From positions 1,069,131 through 1,133,130 of the forward strand of contig JAOSJT010000001.1 in assembly GCA_027493955.1 (NCBI GenBank): 64,000 nucleotides of DNA, read 5' to 3'. Made by a program: the position numbers and the translations under genes. The stretch's first letter is position 1. Each line of letters starts with the position of its first letter. Shown piece after piece: positions 18,085 through 26,861 of this stretch. The stretch comes from Bacteroidia bacterium. GTDB lineage: Bacteria > Bacteroidota > Ignavibacteria > SZUA-365. The notes below the pieces were generated by a model, which saw only the letters and a program-made list of their open reading frames with translations, ran no database searches and had not been told where the DNA came from.

Positions 18085-19022
18085 TGAGAGTCGCGTCCAT
18101 CGATATAGGAACGAACACCATTCTCATGCTCATCGCGGATCTTGCGGAGAACGGAACGCTGACCGTACTGAGCGACGAACAGCGCATCGCGCGTGTCGGC
18201 AAGGGCGTCGATAAAACCGGCGCCATCGCCTGGGAAGCGTTTTCACGGAGCGAAAGCATCCTCGAGGAGTATCTCGCCACAGCCCGTTCCATGCGTGTGG
18301 ATGTGATCCGTGCGACCGGCACCAGCGCGCTGCGTGATGCGCACAATCGGGAGGACTACCTCAACTACATGCAGCAAAGGCTGGATCTTGATATAGAAAT
18401 TCTGGACGGCGCCGACGAGGCATTATGGACCTACGGTGGCGCGATCTCGGGTTTCACGGAGAGGAAGGGGCGTTTTGCGGTGCTGGACATCGGCGGAGGC
18501 TCGACGGAGCTTACCAGCGGCGAGGGTTTCCGCATTATCGAACGTAAAAGTCTGGATATCGGTTGTGTCAGACTCACGGAAAAATTTCTGCCGCACTCAC
18601 CGCCACGCGAACAGGAACTGCTCGCTCTCATCGATCATGTTGATCACGCGGTCAGACAATTCCCGCATTTCGATGTGCATGACACGGTTTTCGTTGGAGT
18701 TGCCGGCACTGTCACGACACTCGCGGCCGTGGAACTGGGCCTCGAGAGCTACGACAGGAACGCGGTCGCCGGATTCCGTCTGAGCCGCGAGACCATCGAG
18801 AGGCGCTACAGGCAATTCAGTGCTCTGTCGAAAGAGGAATTGCAGCATGCCCTGCGCATCGATCCCGGGCGCGCGGATATCATTCTCGTCGGCGTCGTGA
18901 TCCTCCTGCGCTTCATGACAGCGCGGGGATTGCCGGACGTCACAGTATCGGAGCGCGGACTGCGTTACGGTATCGCCTTGCGTGAATGGGAACGGGAACT
19001 CGAGCGCTCTACCATGTCCTGA
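18084..19022 (+). CDS. exopolyphosphatase / guanosine pentaphosphate phosphohydrolase family
   Basis: A 312-residue Ppx/GppA phosphatase. The actin-like ATPase-fold phosphate motif DIGTNTILMLIAD is near the N terminus, RATGTSALRDAHN follows, the second phosphate loop is VLDIGGGSTEL, and GVAGTVTTLAAVEL comes later. The length matches the short two-domain form without the C-terminal HD extension. Start at 18084 overlaps the prmA stop; an upstream in-frame ATG at 18051 would lie inside prmA. Role: hydrolysis of polyphosphate or pppGpp. Its 3' end overlaps the convergent cysteine desulfurase gene by 58 nt. Confidence 0.92.
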   Translation: MRVASIDIGTNTILMLIADLAENGTLTVLSDEQRIARVGKGVDKTGAIAWEAFSRSESILEEYLATARSMRVDVIRATGTSALRDAHNREDYLNYMQQRLDLDIEILDGADEALWTYGGAISGFTERKGRFAVLDIGGGSTELTSGEGFRIIERKSLDIGCVRLTEKFLPHSPPREQELLALIDHVDHAVRQFPHFDVHDTVFVGVAGTVTTLAAVELGLESYDRNAVAGFRLSRETIERRYRQFSALSKEELQHALRIDPGRADIILVGVVILLRFMTARGLPDVTVSERGLRYGIALREWERELERSTMS

Positions 19023-20152
19023 ACGCTTCGCACAAACACCTCCGCCCCTCGTTCCACCGTTTCCGCCTCCGTGAAGGCGCCAAAGGAAAAACGCACGCTG
19101 CTGCGTGCGGAATGTTCGTCGTGCCCGATTGCACGCATGACATGAGAGGGCTCGATGCTCCCCGCCGTACACGCCGATCCGGCCGAGACGGCACATCCGC
19201 GGAGATCGAGATCCACCAACAGCATACCGCCATCGATGGGATAGTGCGCATATGGAAGCGTGACACTGACAATGTTCGGAAGCGTCCTCACACTCACGTT
19301 TTCCACGATGCCAGGCACACCGTCGCGCAGCCGTCGCAGAAGCTGCTCCCGCAATCGCACCCAGGTAGCATAACGTGTTTCGCGTTCTTCCAGCGCCAGA
19401 CGCGCCGCTTCACCAAAGCCCACAATCGCCGCAACCGCCTCGGTTCCACCCCGACGTGCACGCTCCTGAGCCCCGCCGAGAATCATCGGCCTGAAATCCA
19501 GACCCCTGCGCATATACAGGGCGCCGATTCCTTGCGGGCCATGAAGTTTGTGTGCGGAAAGCGAAGCGAGATCAATTCGGGTATCATGAATCCGTAGAGG
19601 TACCTTGCCCGCGCTCTGCACCATATCGCAGAATAAAAGACCAGTATAACCGTGAAGGACATCCGACACGGCGGCCACGTCGAGCAAGCCCCCGGTCTCA
19701 TTGTTGGCATGCATCAGGGCGATGAGCACGGTATCGCTTCGCAGCGCACGCTCGGTGTCGTCCGGACTCGGGACAGCTCCCCTGTCCACCGGAAGCATGG
19801 AGACGACGCTGTGTCGCCGATTCGCCAACGGCTGCAGCACGGCCTGATGCTCGGCGGGAGAGGTAAGCACATGCGCGTTCTGTTCCGTGCCGGCCAGAGC
19901 GAAATGGATTGCCGTATTGTTGCTCTCCGTTCCTCCACTGGTAAAGACGATCTCCGAAGGGTGGGCGCAGATAAGCGCCGCAACCGATTCCCGCGCACGT
20001 TCGACGGCCACGCGTGCTTCTCTGCCAAAACGGTGTATACTCGACGGATTAGCCGCTTCGCCGCGCATCCATGGCAGCATGGCTTCCAGGACACGAGGAT
20101 GCAAACGGGTCGTGGATGCGTTGTCGAGGTAGTAAGGAGATACCTGCGTCAT
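18965..20152 (-). CDS. cysteine desulfurase (NifS/IscS family)
   Basis: A 395-residue PLP enzyme. YLDNASTT is at the N terminus, TSGGTESNN at 71-79, the PLP-binding motif SAHKLHGPQG carries Lys202, and the mobile catalytic loop AGSACTAGS carries Cys328. AEHQAVL supplies the cofactor-stacking His102. It moves sulfur from cysteine to an acceptor such as an Fe-S scaffold or tRNA thiolation protein; no scaffold gene is adjacent. The start codon overlaps the birA stop (4 nt), so both form an operon reading leftward. The 3' end overlaps ppx tail to tail. Confidence 0.93.
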   Translation of the reverse strand: MTQVSPYYLDNASTTRLHPRVLEAMLPWMRGEAANPSSIHRFGREARVAVERARESVAALICAHPSEIVFTSGGTESNNTAIHFALAGTEQNAHVLTSPAEHQAVLQPLANRRHSVVSMLPVDRGAVPSPDDTERALRSDTVLIALMHANNETGGLLDVAAVSDVLHGYTGLLFCDMVQSAGKVPLRIHDTRIDLASLSAHKLHGPQGIGALYMRRGLDFRPMILGGAQERARRGGTEAVAAIVGFGEAARLALEERETRYATWVRLREQLLRRLRDGVPGIVENVSVRTLPNIVSVTLPYAHYPIDGGMLLVDLDLRGCAVSAGSACTAGSIEPSHVMRAIGHDEHSARSSVRFSFGAFTEAETVERGAEVFVRSVQDMVERSSSRSHSRKAIP

Positions 20153-20901
20153 CCGCCACTGTCCTCCGCCGGGGAAATGGAAACATCGCCCGCTACAACG
20201 GAACTGACCTCTCCCCCTTCTCCACGAACGAGCAAAGAACCGTCATCGGCGATACCCATCGCGACCGCGAAGCGATTCCGGTCGTGCTCCCGAATCTCAA
20301 TCCGCTTTCCGATCATAGACGTGTGTTGCATCCACTGAGCGATGATGGGAGCGTTTCCCTCTTCTTCCCACACGTTGTACAACAGGTCGATCTCACGACA
20401 CAGACGCGCAATCACATCACCGACAGCGAAGGTCGCTCCCGTCAGTAACGCGAGGGACGTCGGCGGCAGGCGATATTCTCCTTCGAAGTGCGTCTGATTC
20501 ACGTTAATCCCAATGCCGACGACAGCCCAGGAACGACTTCCAAGCGATCCCGATTCGACCAGAATCCCGCAAATCTTTTTCCCTCCTGCCATCACGTCGT
20601 TGGGCCATTTGACTTCAGATGAAATATCGGCCAGGCCATTCAGCGTACGAACCACTGCGCAGCCCGCGAGCAGCGGCAATCCTCCCCAATCCTCCAATGA
20701 GCGGGATGGATGCAGAATAAGCGATGCCAGGATGTTGCTGCCGGGCGCGGCGTTCCATGACCTGCTGAGACGACCGCGTCCCGCCGTCTGATAATCGGCC
20801 GTTACAAGCGTGCCATGTCGACCATCCTCCTTCGCGATCTGCTTCGCATACGTGTTGGTTGAATCGATGGACGCAAAATGAATGTGAGCAATGCCAAGCA
20901 T
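20149..20901 (-). CDS. birA: biotin--[biotin carboxyl carrier protein] ligase
   Basis: A 250-residue protein with the class I biotin ligase core and no N-terminal helix-turn-helix, so it acts as enzyme only. Motifs: STNTYAKQIA, ADYQTAGRGRLSRSW (biotinyl-AMP loop), KWPNDVM, KKICGILVE and VVGIGINVN. It would biotinylate the BCCP encoded at 61.6-62.1 kb and the biotin subunit of the carboxylase whose carboxyltransferase is at 1.6-3.3 kb. First gene of a two-gene leftward operon with the cysteine desulfurase. Confidence 0.93.
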   Translation of the reverse strand: MLGIAHIHFASIDSTNTYAKQIAKEDGRHGTLVTADYQTAGRGRLSRSWNAAPGSNILASLILHPSRSLEDWGGLPLLAGCAVVRTLNGLADISSEVKWPNDVMAGGKKICGILVESGSLGSRSWAVVGIGINVNQTHFEGEYRLPPTSLALLTGATFAVGDVIARLCREIDLLYNVWEEEGNAPIIAQWMQHTSMIGKRIEIREHDRNRFAVAMGIADDGSLLVRGEGGEVSSVVAGDVSISPAEDSGG

Positions 20902-21210
20902 GAGTATCTCCGGTACGTTGATTCAATCTACGGTCGCGACATGCCAACGGCAAACGCGTCGTCGAGGACAAAATATGAGAGGCGCCGGACCGAATACACG
21001 CTATGGGTACACGCACGGGTACAAAGCGGAGAGCTATGGCCGCCCCGACATTGGTCCGTGCGTTTTTACCTTGTTTTTATGCAGAAAACCGAAGTAGATT
21101 GAGAGCATAGGATTTTTCCATCTCTTCCACGGATGGGATTCTTCGCACTGATCCCGCATGCAACGAACATAGTGCATAGAGCTGTTATACTTCAAAACAC
21201 GAGGTACTGT
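20902..21210. other. divergent intergenic region between birA and the next T9SS gene
   Basis: These 309 bases must hold the promoters for both flanking transcripts. An AT-rich patch at about 21060-21120 and a TTATACTT at about 21185 are the only promoter-like segments, with no convincing -35 partner. I see no gene here. Confidence 0.5.
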
Positions 21211-24200
21211 ATGAAGCGAACTGCCACCTTATTTCTGCCGATGCTGCTGTTCCTGGCTGTTCAAGCCCAGGCACAACCCTTCGGCGCCGTGATATACGTC
21301 GGTGACAATTCCGCCGATATTCTCATGTTCGATCTTGAGAACACCAATTTTTCCAAAGTCGAATTCTATCGCGGCGCTAAACTCATCGGCACAACCTTTC
21401 TGAATGCGAAAGACGGTGGGATCATTACCGACTACGGGCTCAACAAAGGGACGCAGTATCAGTATCAGTACCGCGCCTACCGTTCCGCCGGTGGTTTTGC
21501 CGACGGCAACCTTATAAACGGGGTCTTCCTCGGTGGTGATATTCAGGGTCTTCTGACCCGTCCCGACACCATTAACATGAGCACCGATGTTGTTGACTCC
21601 GTGTTTATCTATCCCGGCGGTCATATGCATTTTGGCCCCTCCGCAAATATTGGCTGGATTCTCGGAACCGCCGGTACCCTCTCCGGCATTGTTGTCCTCG
21701 GAAGCGCGGATCCCGCAGCAGTCCCGCACGGACAATTCAGCGCCTCCGGCGGTACGTTGAACGACATCAACATTCAGTGCTGGGGAAAAATGGGTCCGCT
21801 CCGCAATTTTATCTTCTACGGGTCGGACGTCGTCATCTACGGCAACGAGGAAACGCTGCTCGACAATGTGAAATTCGACTGGGTTACCGCGAGTGGCCGA
21901 AACGATTACGCCTACATGCGCCACTACGGCAATAATATTACTGCGACGCGCTGTCTGCTCGTCCACGAAGCGCAGGTACTCGGTGTGAAATCAGCCGATA
22001 TCTGCACCATCGAAGGCGACGCCACCATGGGGGTGAGCAACATCTCGAACTCCACCGTGAATAAAGGGCAGATTACAGTACGTCCCCCCGGAGAACCCAC
22101 GACGGTGCGCCACAACACCATCATCGAAGGTGGTGTCACTATTTCCAACAAAACTGTCGCCGAATTCAACACATTCAGCCACAACGCCACAGTCAATATC
22201 TCACCGTCCGCAGGCGGCTTCGATCCCGCGGATGTAAGAGACGTACGGGTCAATTATAATCACTTCACGCGCAACAGCAGCAATCAGGTTGGGAATATTT
22301 CCAACTTCCAGGCTGACACCATAGATGGTACAAAAAACTACTGGGGCGACTGCCATGGTCCCAGCGCCGGTGAACGTGCGACGATGGGCAAGGTGCGTCT
22401 CGATCCCTTCCTGCGTGTGGAGTACCCCCAAGCCAGCTACTGGATGTCGCTGAATCCCAGCAAAACAAAAATTATCGCAAACGACCTCGATGAAATCGAG
22501 TTCAACGGGCATTTCAGCAACGTCCTGTCAGGTCAGGACACTGCCGGTGTGGTGCTCAGCTATCTGATCGTCGTTGCCGGTGATACGGTGTATTCCGGTG
22601 ATCTTGTGTCGGATGCCAACGGCCGCGTGAATTTCAAATTCACCATGCCGGCAAAATACGCGCAGGTCACGGGTTTTGCGGTGTACTTCAAATCCACGCT
22701 GCAGTGCATTGAAAAAGCCTACTTCATGAATATCGAGAAGCAAAGCGGTCCGGATCTCGAAGTGTATCAGGTTGATATCTTCCAGACCCTCGGTCCCACG
22801 CAAACGTTGGTTCCGAACAAAGGCTTTGCCGTCGAGGCGACCATACTGACGACCGAGGCTATAACGACTCCCTTCCGGGTCATCGCCGAGGTGAATGGAA
22901 ATACCTACGACAAGTTCTACGTCAAGAACAAGGATTTCATCAGCGTGGATTACACCATGGAGAATCAGTTGCAGGAAATCGCCATGCCGCGACTGCAACC
23001 GATCATTCTCGTGTTTCTCATCAATGAAACCGGTCTCAATCCCGGATCTGCGGAAATTTCCGTGACCGTGGATCCTGAAGAGGGCGGCGACTTCCGCGGC
23101 CGGATCTTCGAACCGAATGAACTCAACAATTCGAAATCCGCTTTTGCGACGGTGAAAGGCACGAACTTCGGAAACGATGGCGACGCCGATCTGAACGTCT
23201 TTGTCCAGGCCTTCGACAATTACCCCACAGGAACGCTCAACCGGGTCCGTTCGTGGGCCGACAGTGCCGCGAATTTCATGCTGAAGACCTGGCCATTGAA
23301 GGCGGGCCAGTTGACTTTTTCAACAGATGACGTGATCGCCGATTACAGCCACATTCACGCCGACACCTTGCTGCAGGAAACCTATCAGTATTATCTGATG
23401 AAATCCTACAAGGAGATGCGTCGGAAAAACGCCGCCGCTGATCGCTACATCCTGGCCGTTCAGCCGAATTGGTTCACCTATCATCTCCACAGACAACTGT
23501 TCAATCACCGCGCATCACAGACCCTGTCCTGGTCAGGTACCTGGGATCTTATGGTCGCAAGCACCGATCACTACAAGCATGCCGTCCATGCATTGGGTCA
23601 CTCCTTCGGCCTGCGTCGTCAGGACATGGATGCGAGCAATGAGGAGCAAAAAGAGCAGTACATCGATAACTTCATCGCCGCGGACGTCTATTTCGGCATT
23701 GATATCTACGAGGGGCGCTACATGCACGCAAACCTCGACAACAAGGTCTCGCGCCGTCAGAAAGTGAAGTGCTTCATGGGCGGAAGTCAGCTCCCGAATC
23801 CCGGCTATGATTTCTATCTGTGGGTCAGCGAACTCGAGTTCAACAAGCTCTGGTCAGCCGTATCGAGTTTCAATGCCTCAAAATCCGGGCTGAAGAAGGG
23901 CGTGACTCCCAAAGCGCTGTTCATCGAAGGAAATCTGGACGATGCGACACGCAGCTTCAATTTCGGTCCCTGGATGAAACTTGAAAACGCCACGATTTCC
24001 GGAATGGTGGACGAGCTGTATGCGACGCACACATTCAAGGTCCTCGACAGCGGAAATCAGGAAATAGCGAGCTATCGCTATCGCCCCACCTTCCGCGCCC
24101 TCGGTCTCGATGAGATGGATGCGCTCACGAACGACGATCCGCAGATGGCGGTCGAGCATTTCGCATTCGTGGTTCCCTGCCCTGACGATGCACGCAAGGT

Positions 24201-24828
24201 CGTCGTCGAGCATCAGGGGAATGTTGTGGCGGAACGGATTCTTTCGACGAACAAGCCCGTCGTGAGCATCGACTTCCCCGCCAACAATGCCGATGTTCAG
24301 AACGAAAACTTCCTGGCCCGCTGGAGTGCGACGGATCCGGATGGTGAGACACGTTTCTGGTATACAACCTGGTTGAGCACCAACAACGGTCTCACATGGC
24401 AACCACTGACGTACGAAAACGAAGCCGTCGAGGATTCCATCTTCGCAAAGAAGGGTACTTCCGGCTACCGTCTTCGCGTCGTTGCAAATGACGGTGTGAA
24501 CACCTCGGATACTGTCGAAGTGGCGTTCAGTGTGCTCACGTCAACAAAGCAGATCCCGAATCCCGCAGCGTTCGAACTGCGGCAAAACTACCCGAACCCA
24601 TTCAATCCGACGACGACGCTGTCCTTCACATTGCCGGTGGCCGATCATACCAGCCTGATTGTGTATGACGCACTCGGCAGACCGGTCGCGACGGTTATCG
24701 AAGGGTATCGCTCCGCAGGGACGCACTATGTGTCCTTCGACGCCGAGGGTCTCTCCAGCGGTACGTATCTTGCCGTATTGCGCTCAGGAGACCAGACAGC
24801 GACGATTCGCATGACGCTGGCCCGCTGA
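21211..24828 (+). CDS. giant T9SS surface protein with beta-helix and decayed zincin motif
   Basis: A 1205-residue protein from the ATG at 21211, which has GAGG 6 nt upstream and a clean signal peptide (AQA|QPF); the frame is open from 21133. Residues of roughly 100-400 show N-rich, S/T-rich strand repeats ending in KNYWGDCHGPS, typical of right-handed parallel beta-helices. At 793-803 the sequence HALGHSFGLRR copies the metzincin frame HExxHxxGxxH but lacks the catalytic Glu and the third His, so peptidase activity is unlikely. The C terminus is a sorting domain (NYPNPFNPTTTLSFTLP...RMTLAR). It may be an adhesin or glycan-binding protein built on a dead protease. A perfect terminator follows. 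Confidence 0.85.
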   Translation: MKRTATLFLPMLLFLAVQAQAQPFGAVIYVGDNSADILMFDLENTNFSKVEFYRGAKLIGTTFLNAKDGGIITDYGLNKGTQYQYQYRAYRSAGGFADGNLINGVFLGGDIQGLLTRPDTINMSTDVVDSVFIYPGGHMHFGPSANIGWILGTAGTLSGIVVLGSADPAAVPHGQFSASGGTLNDINIQCWGKMGPLRNFIFYGSDVVIYGNEETLLDNVKFDWVTASGRNDYAYMRHYGNNITATRCLLVHEAQVLGVKSADICTIEGDATMGVSNISNSTVNKGQITVRPPGEPTTVRHNTIIEGGVTISNKTVAEFNTFSHNATVNISPSAGGFDPADVRDVRVNYNHFTRNSSNQVGNISNFQADTIDGTKNYWGDCHGPSAGERATMGKVRLDPFLRVEYPQASYWMSLNPSKTKIIANDLDEIEFNGHFSNVLSGQDTAGVVLSYLIVVAGDTVYSGDLVSDANGRVNFKFTMPAKYAQVTGFAVYFKSTLQCIEKAYFMNIEKQSGPDLEVYQVDIFQTLGPTQTLVPNKGFAVEATILTTEAITTPFRVIAEVNGNTYDKFYVKNKDFISVDYTMENQLQEIAMPRLQPIILVFLINETGLNPGSAEISVTVDPEEGGDFRGRIFEPNELNNSKSAFATVKGTNFGNDGDADLNVFVQAFDNYPTGTLNRVRSWADSAANFMLKTWPLKAGQLTFSTDDVIADYSHIHADTLLQETYQYYLMKSYKEMRRKNAAADRYILAVQPNWFTYHLHRQLFNHRASQTLSWSGTWDLMVASTDHYKHAVHALGHSFGLRRQDMDASNEEQKEQYIDNFIAADVYFGIDIYEGRYMHANLDNKVSRRQKVKCFMGGSQLPNPGYDFYLWVSELEFNKLWSAVSSFNASKSGLKKGVTPKALFIEGNLDDATRSFNFGPWMKLENATISGMVDELYATHTFKVLDSGNQEIASYRYRPTFRALGLDEMDALTNDDPQMAVEHFAFVVPCPDDARKVVVEHQGNVVAERILSTNKPVVSIDFPANNADVQNENFLARWSATDPDGETRFWYTTWLSTNNGLTWQPLTYENEAVEDSIFAKKGTSGYRLRVVANDGVNTSDTVEVAFSVLTSTKQIPNPAAFELRQNYPNPFNPTTTLSFTLPVADHTSLIVYDALGRPVATVIEGYRSAGTHYVSFDAEGLSSGTYLAVLRSGDQTATIRMTLAR

Positions 24829-24855
24829 TCGCGATACACATCGCCAGACTACACA

Positions 24856-24886
24856 GGCGCCATCCCGACAGGGATGGCGCCTTTCC
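24856..24886 (+). terminator. intrinsic terminator
   Basis: Perfect 11-bp stem GGCGCCATCCC / GGGATGGCGCC with loop GACA and a TTTCCTT tail, 27 nt after the stop of the giant surface protein. Confidence 0.85.
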
Positions 24887-25016
24887 TTACCGCATACCGC
24901 GAGAACCTACCACTCACTGCTGACGCTGATTTCGTGTGAGACGGATGAGCGAGTCCCGGCAGCTTCCACTCCGCAAGCAAGTGGTCGTGTCGCGCTTTCG
25001 GCAATCTCGAGCAGAG

Positions 25017-25727
25017 CTACATCCATCCGCTCTCCACAAAACTGATGTAGTTGCTTCCACAAATGATCACGTGATCCTGAATCGGGATGCCCATCATCTT
25101 CCCGGCTTCTATGAGTTGCTTGGTGATGACATGGTCCTCTTTACTCGCTTCGCGCACACCTGAAGGGTGATTGTGAAGGAGGATGATGGAGGATGCGTAT
25201 TCCGTCACCGCAGCGCGAAATACCTCACGGGGATGCGCCAGACTGGCATTGACCAAACCCTCTGATACCACATGCTCGCGTAAGACTCGGCCGGAGTTGT
25301 TCATCAGCAATGCGATGAAGCGCTCAGTGGGCCAATCCCGTAACTTCGGAATATAGATGCGCGCTACATCTTCGGGTGCGCGGATACTGTCACGTTCTTC
25401 ATCCCCGGCGGAGGCATAACGCCTCCCGAGTTCGAATGCCGCGAAAATGGTCGCCGCGCGCGCCGGACCTATCCCGGAAAAAGCGCAGAGTTCAGATACC
25501 GGTCTGGTTGCGAGTCGACGCAACGTTTCATGCCGCAGGAGCAGATCGCGTGCGACATCCAGCGCCGTCATTCCCGTACTGCCGGTATTGATGAGAATGG
25601 CCAGCAGCTCACTGTCACTCAATACCTCGGCGCCCTGCCGCAGCAACTTCTCTCGCGGACGCTCATTCTCGGGCCATAGCTTGAGAGAGTGCCGGCGCGT
25701 TCCGCCAATTTCCTCTTTCATTTTCAT
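25017..25727 (-). CDS. radC: RadC family protein (JAMM/MPN domain)
   Basis: A 236-residue protein. An N-terminal helix-hairpin-helix region includes FSGIGPARAATIFAAFELGRR. The C-terminal JAMM metal site is complete: His185 and His187 in LHNHPSG and Asp198 ten residues later. LINTGSTGMTALDVAR and NNSGRVL are also typical. The family is widespread and often labelled DNA repair, but its biochemical role is unsettled. It stands alone here; the start could be the Met at 25727 or 25721. Confidence 0.92.
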   Translation of the reverse strand: MKMKEEIGGTRRHSLKLWPENERPREKLLRQGAEVLSDSELLAILINTGSTGMTALDVARDLLLRHETLRRLATRPVSELCAFSGIGPARAATIFAAFELGRRYASAGDEERDSIRAPEDVARIYIPKLRDWPTERFIALLMNNSGRVLREHVVSEGLVNASLAHPREVFRAAVTEYASSIILLHNHPSGVREASKEDHVITKQLIEAGKMMGIPIQDHVIICGSNYISFVESGWM

Positions 25728-26294
25728 TCTCTTCTCCCTTTGCTTGAATATGTTCCAAAGTTGAATCTGCTTTTACAGCGGAAGACGGAAACGTCACAGA
25801 TCTGGGGTGGTCCGGGGGTTTGATACTATTTCCGACTTCATTTCCCGTTTTCCTTCATAGGATAGTGACGGACTCGGCAACCACGCCGGAAATCCGCGGT
25901 ACGTCACGACTGCCCGGTCAGCACAGCAGGCTGGTGACGTCGCATTTTCCTGAACTCTTCCGTATTGTCCGGACGCAGCGGGATGCACAGAGTCCCTTAC
26001 CCCGCAGTGTTGCGTTGCCGGAGAGCAACAGTGTGCAATATGCGTGCCTGTGGTGCGTTTTACAAGATGGAGACGTATTTTTCCCCTGATCAGCACCATA
26101 TTGCCGAAACGCACCTTGCGTCTCGTTCTGCCGCGCGTAAGCTACCGCTCGGGCGTCTCCTCCTTGCGATCACTCTCAACATCTGCACATCTCCCGCTCG
26201 TCGATGACAACATTAATTTTTGTTAAGGTTATCCAGCACTGTTCGGATGTTCAAGCATTTGTTGTATTTTGATCGAAGCAACGTCGTCGCTCTG
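25728..26294. other. long intergenic region without supportable gene
   Basis: About 570 bases between divergent radC and the archease gene. Short open frames exist on both strands but none has a signal, domain or good ribosome site. A small hairpin (TGTTGC...GCAACA, 26008-26030) and an AT-rich stretch near 26205-26235 that could hold the archease promoter are the only structures I see. Confidence 0.45.
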
Positions 26295-26732
26295 ATGAAA
26301 GTAGATCGCATGATTGTCCGGTTCGAGGAACTCGATCACACCGCTGACTCTGGTATCCGTGCGTTTGGCAGGGATCAGGCGGAGCTGTTCGTAAACGCAG
26401 CGCAAGGAATGATGTCGCTCATCTTCTCCGGTATGATAGACGTGAGCCCCGGGCTGCGTACGGACTTTCACATAACCGGTGACTCGATCGAGAGTCTTCT
26501 GCGTGAGTGGCTTTCGGAAGTGCTCTTTATCCATAACGTCAAACACGTCTATCCTGTCAGTTACCGCGTAAATTCGTGCTCGCCAACGCATTTTCGTGCG
26601 TCGGTGTACAGCCTGCCCATGAGCGACGATATGCGCATCGGTGCAACAGAACTCAAAGCGGTGACCTGGCATGGCCTGCGTGTACACGGTTCTCCTGCCA
26701 GAATGGAGGCGGAAGTCATTTTCGACACCTGA
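26295..26732 (+). CDS. archease
   Basis: About 145 residues from the ATG at 26295 (a Met at 26310 gives 140, the usual family length). FEELDHTADSGIRAFG near the N terminus holds the conserved metal-site Asp/His. The C terminus has the ELKAVTWHGL motif; in archeases a Lys-Ala-xT-x-H segment completes the calcium site. Archease activates RtcB by promoting guanylylation and multiple turnover, and an rtcB gene follows 129 nt downstream. The N terminus before 26295 is open but not conserved in appearance. Confidence 0.9.
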   Translation: MKVDRMIVRFEELDHTADSGIRAFGRDQAELFVNAAQGMMSLIFSGMIDVSPGLRTDFHITGDSIESLLREWLSEVLFIHNVKHVYPVSYRVNSCSPTHFRASVYSLPMSDDMRIGATELKAVTWHGLRVHGSPARMEAEVIFDT

Positions 26733-26861
26733 GAGGTACCGATCAATCTCCTTCGCAATACTGTAAGGAGTTCGTCACAACGCGTCACACGTTGACGGTT
26801 CTTGATCATACTCTTCGAACAACGGTATTCCATACGAATCGGATCGGATAAGGCAAAACGG

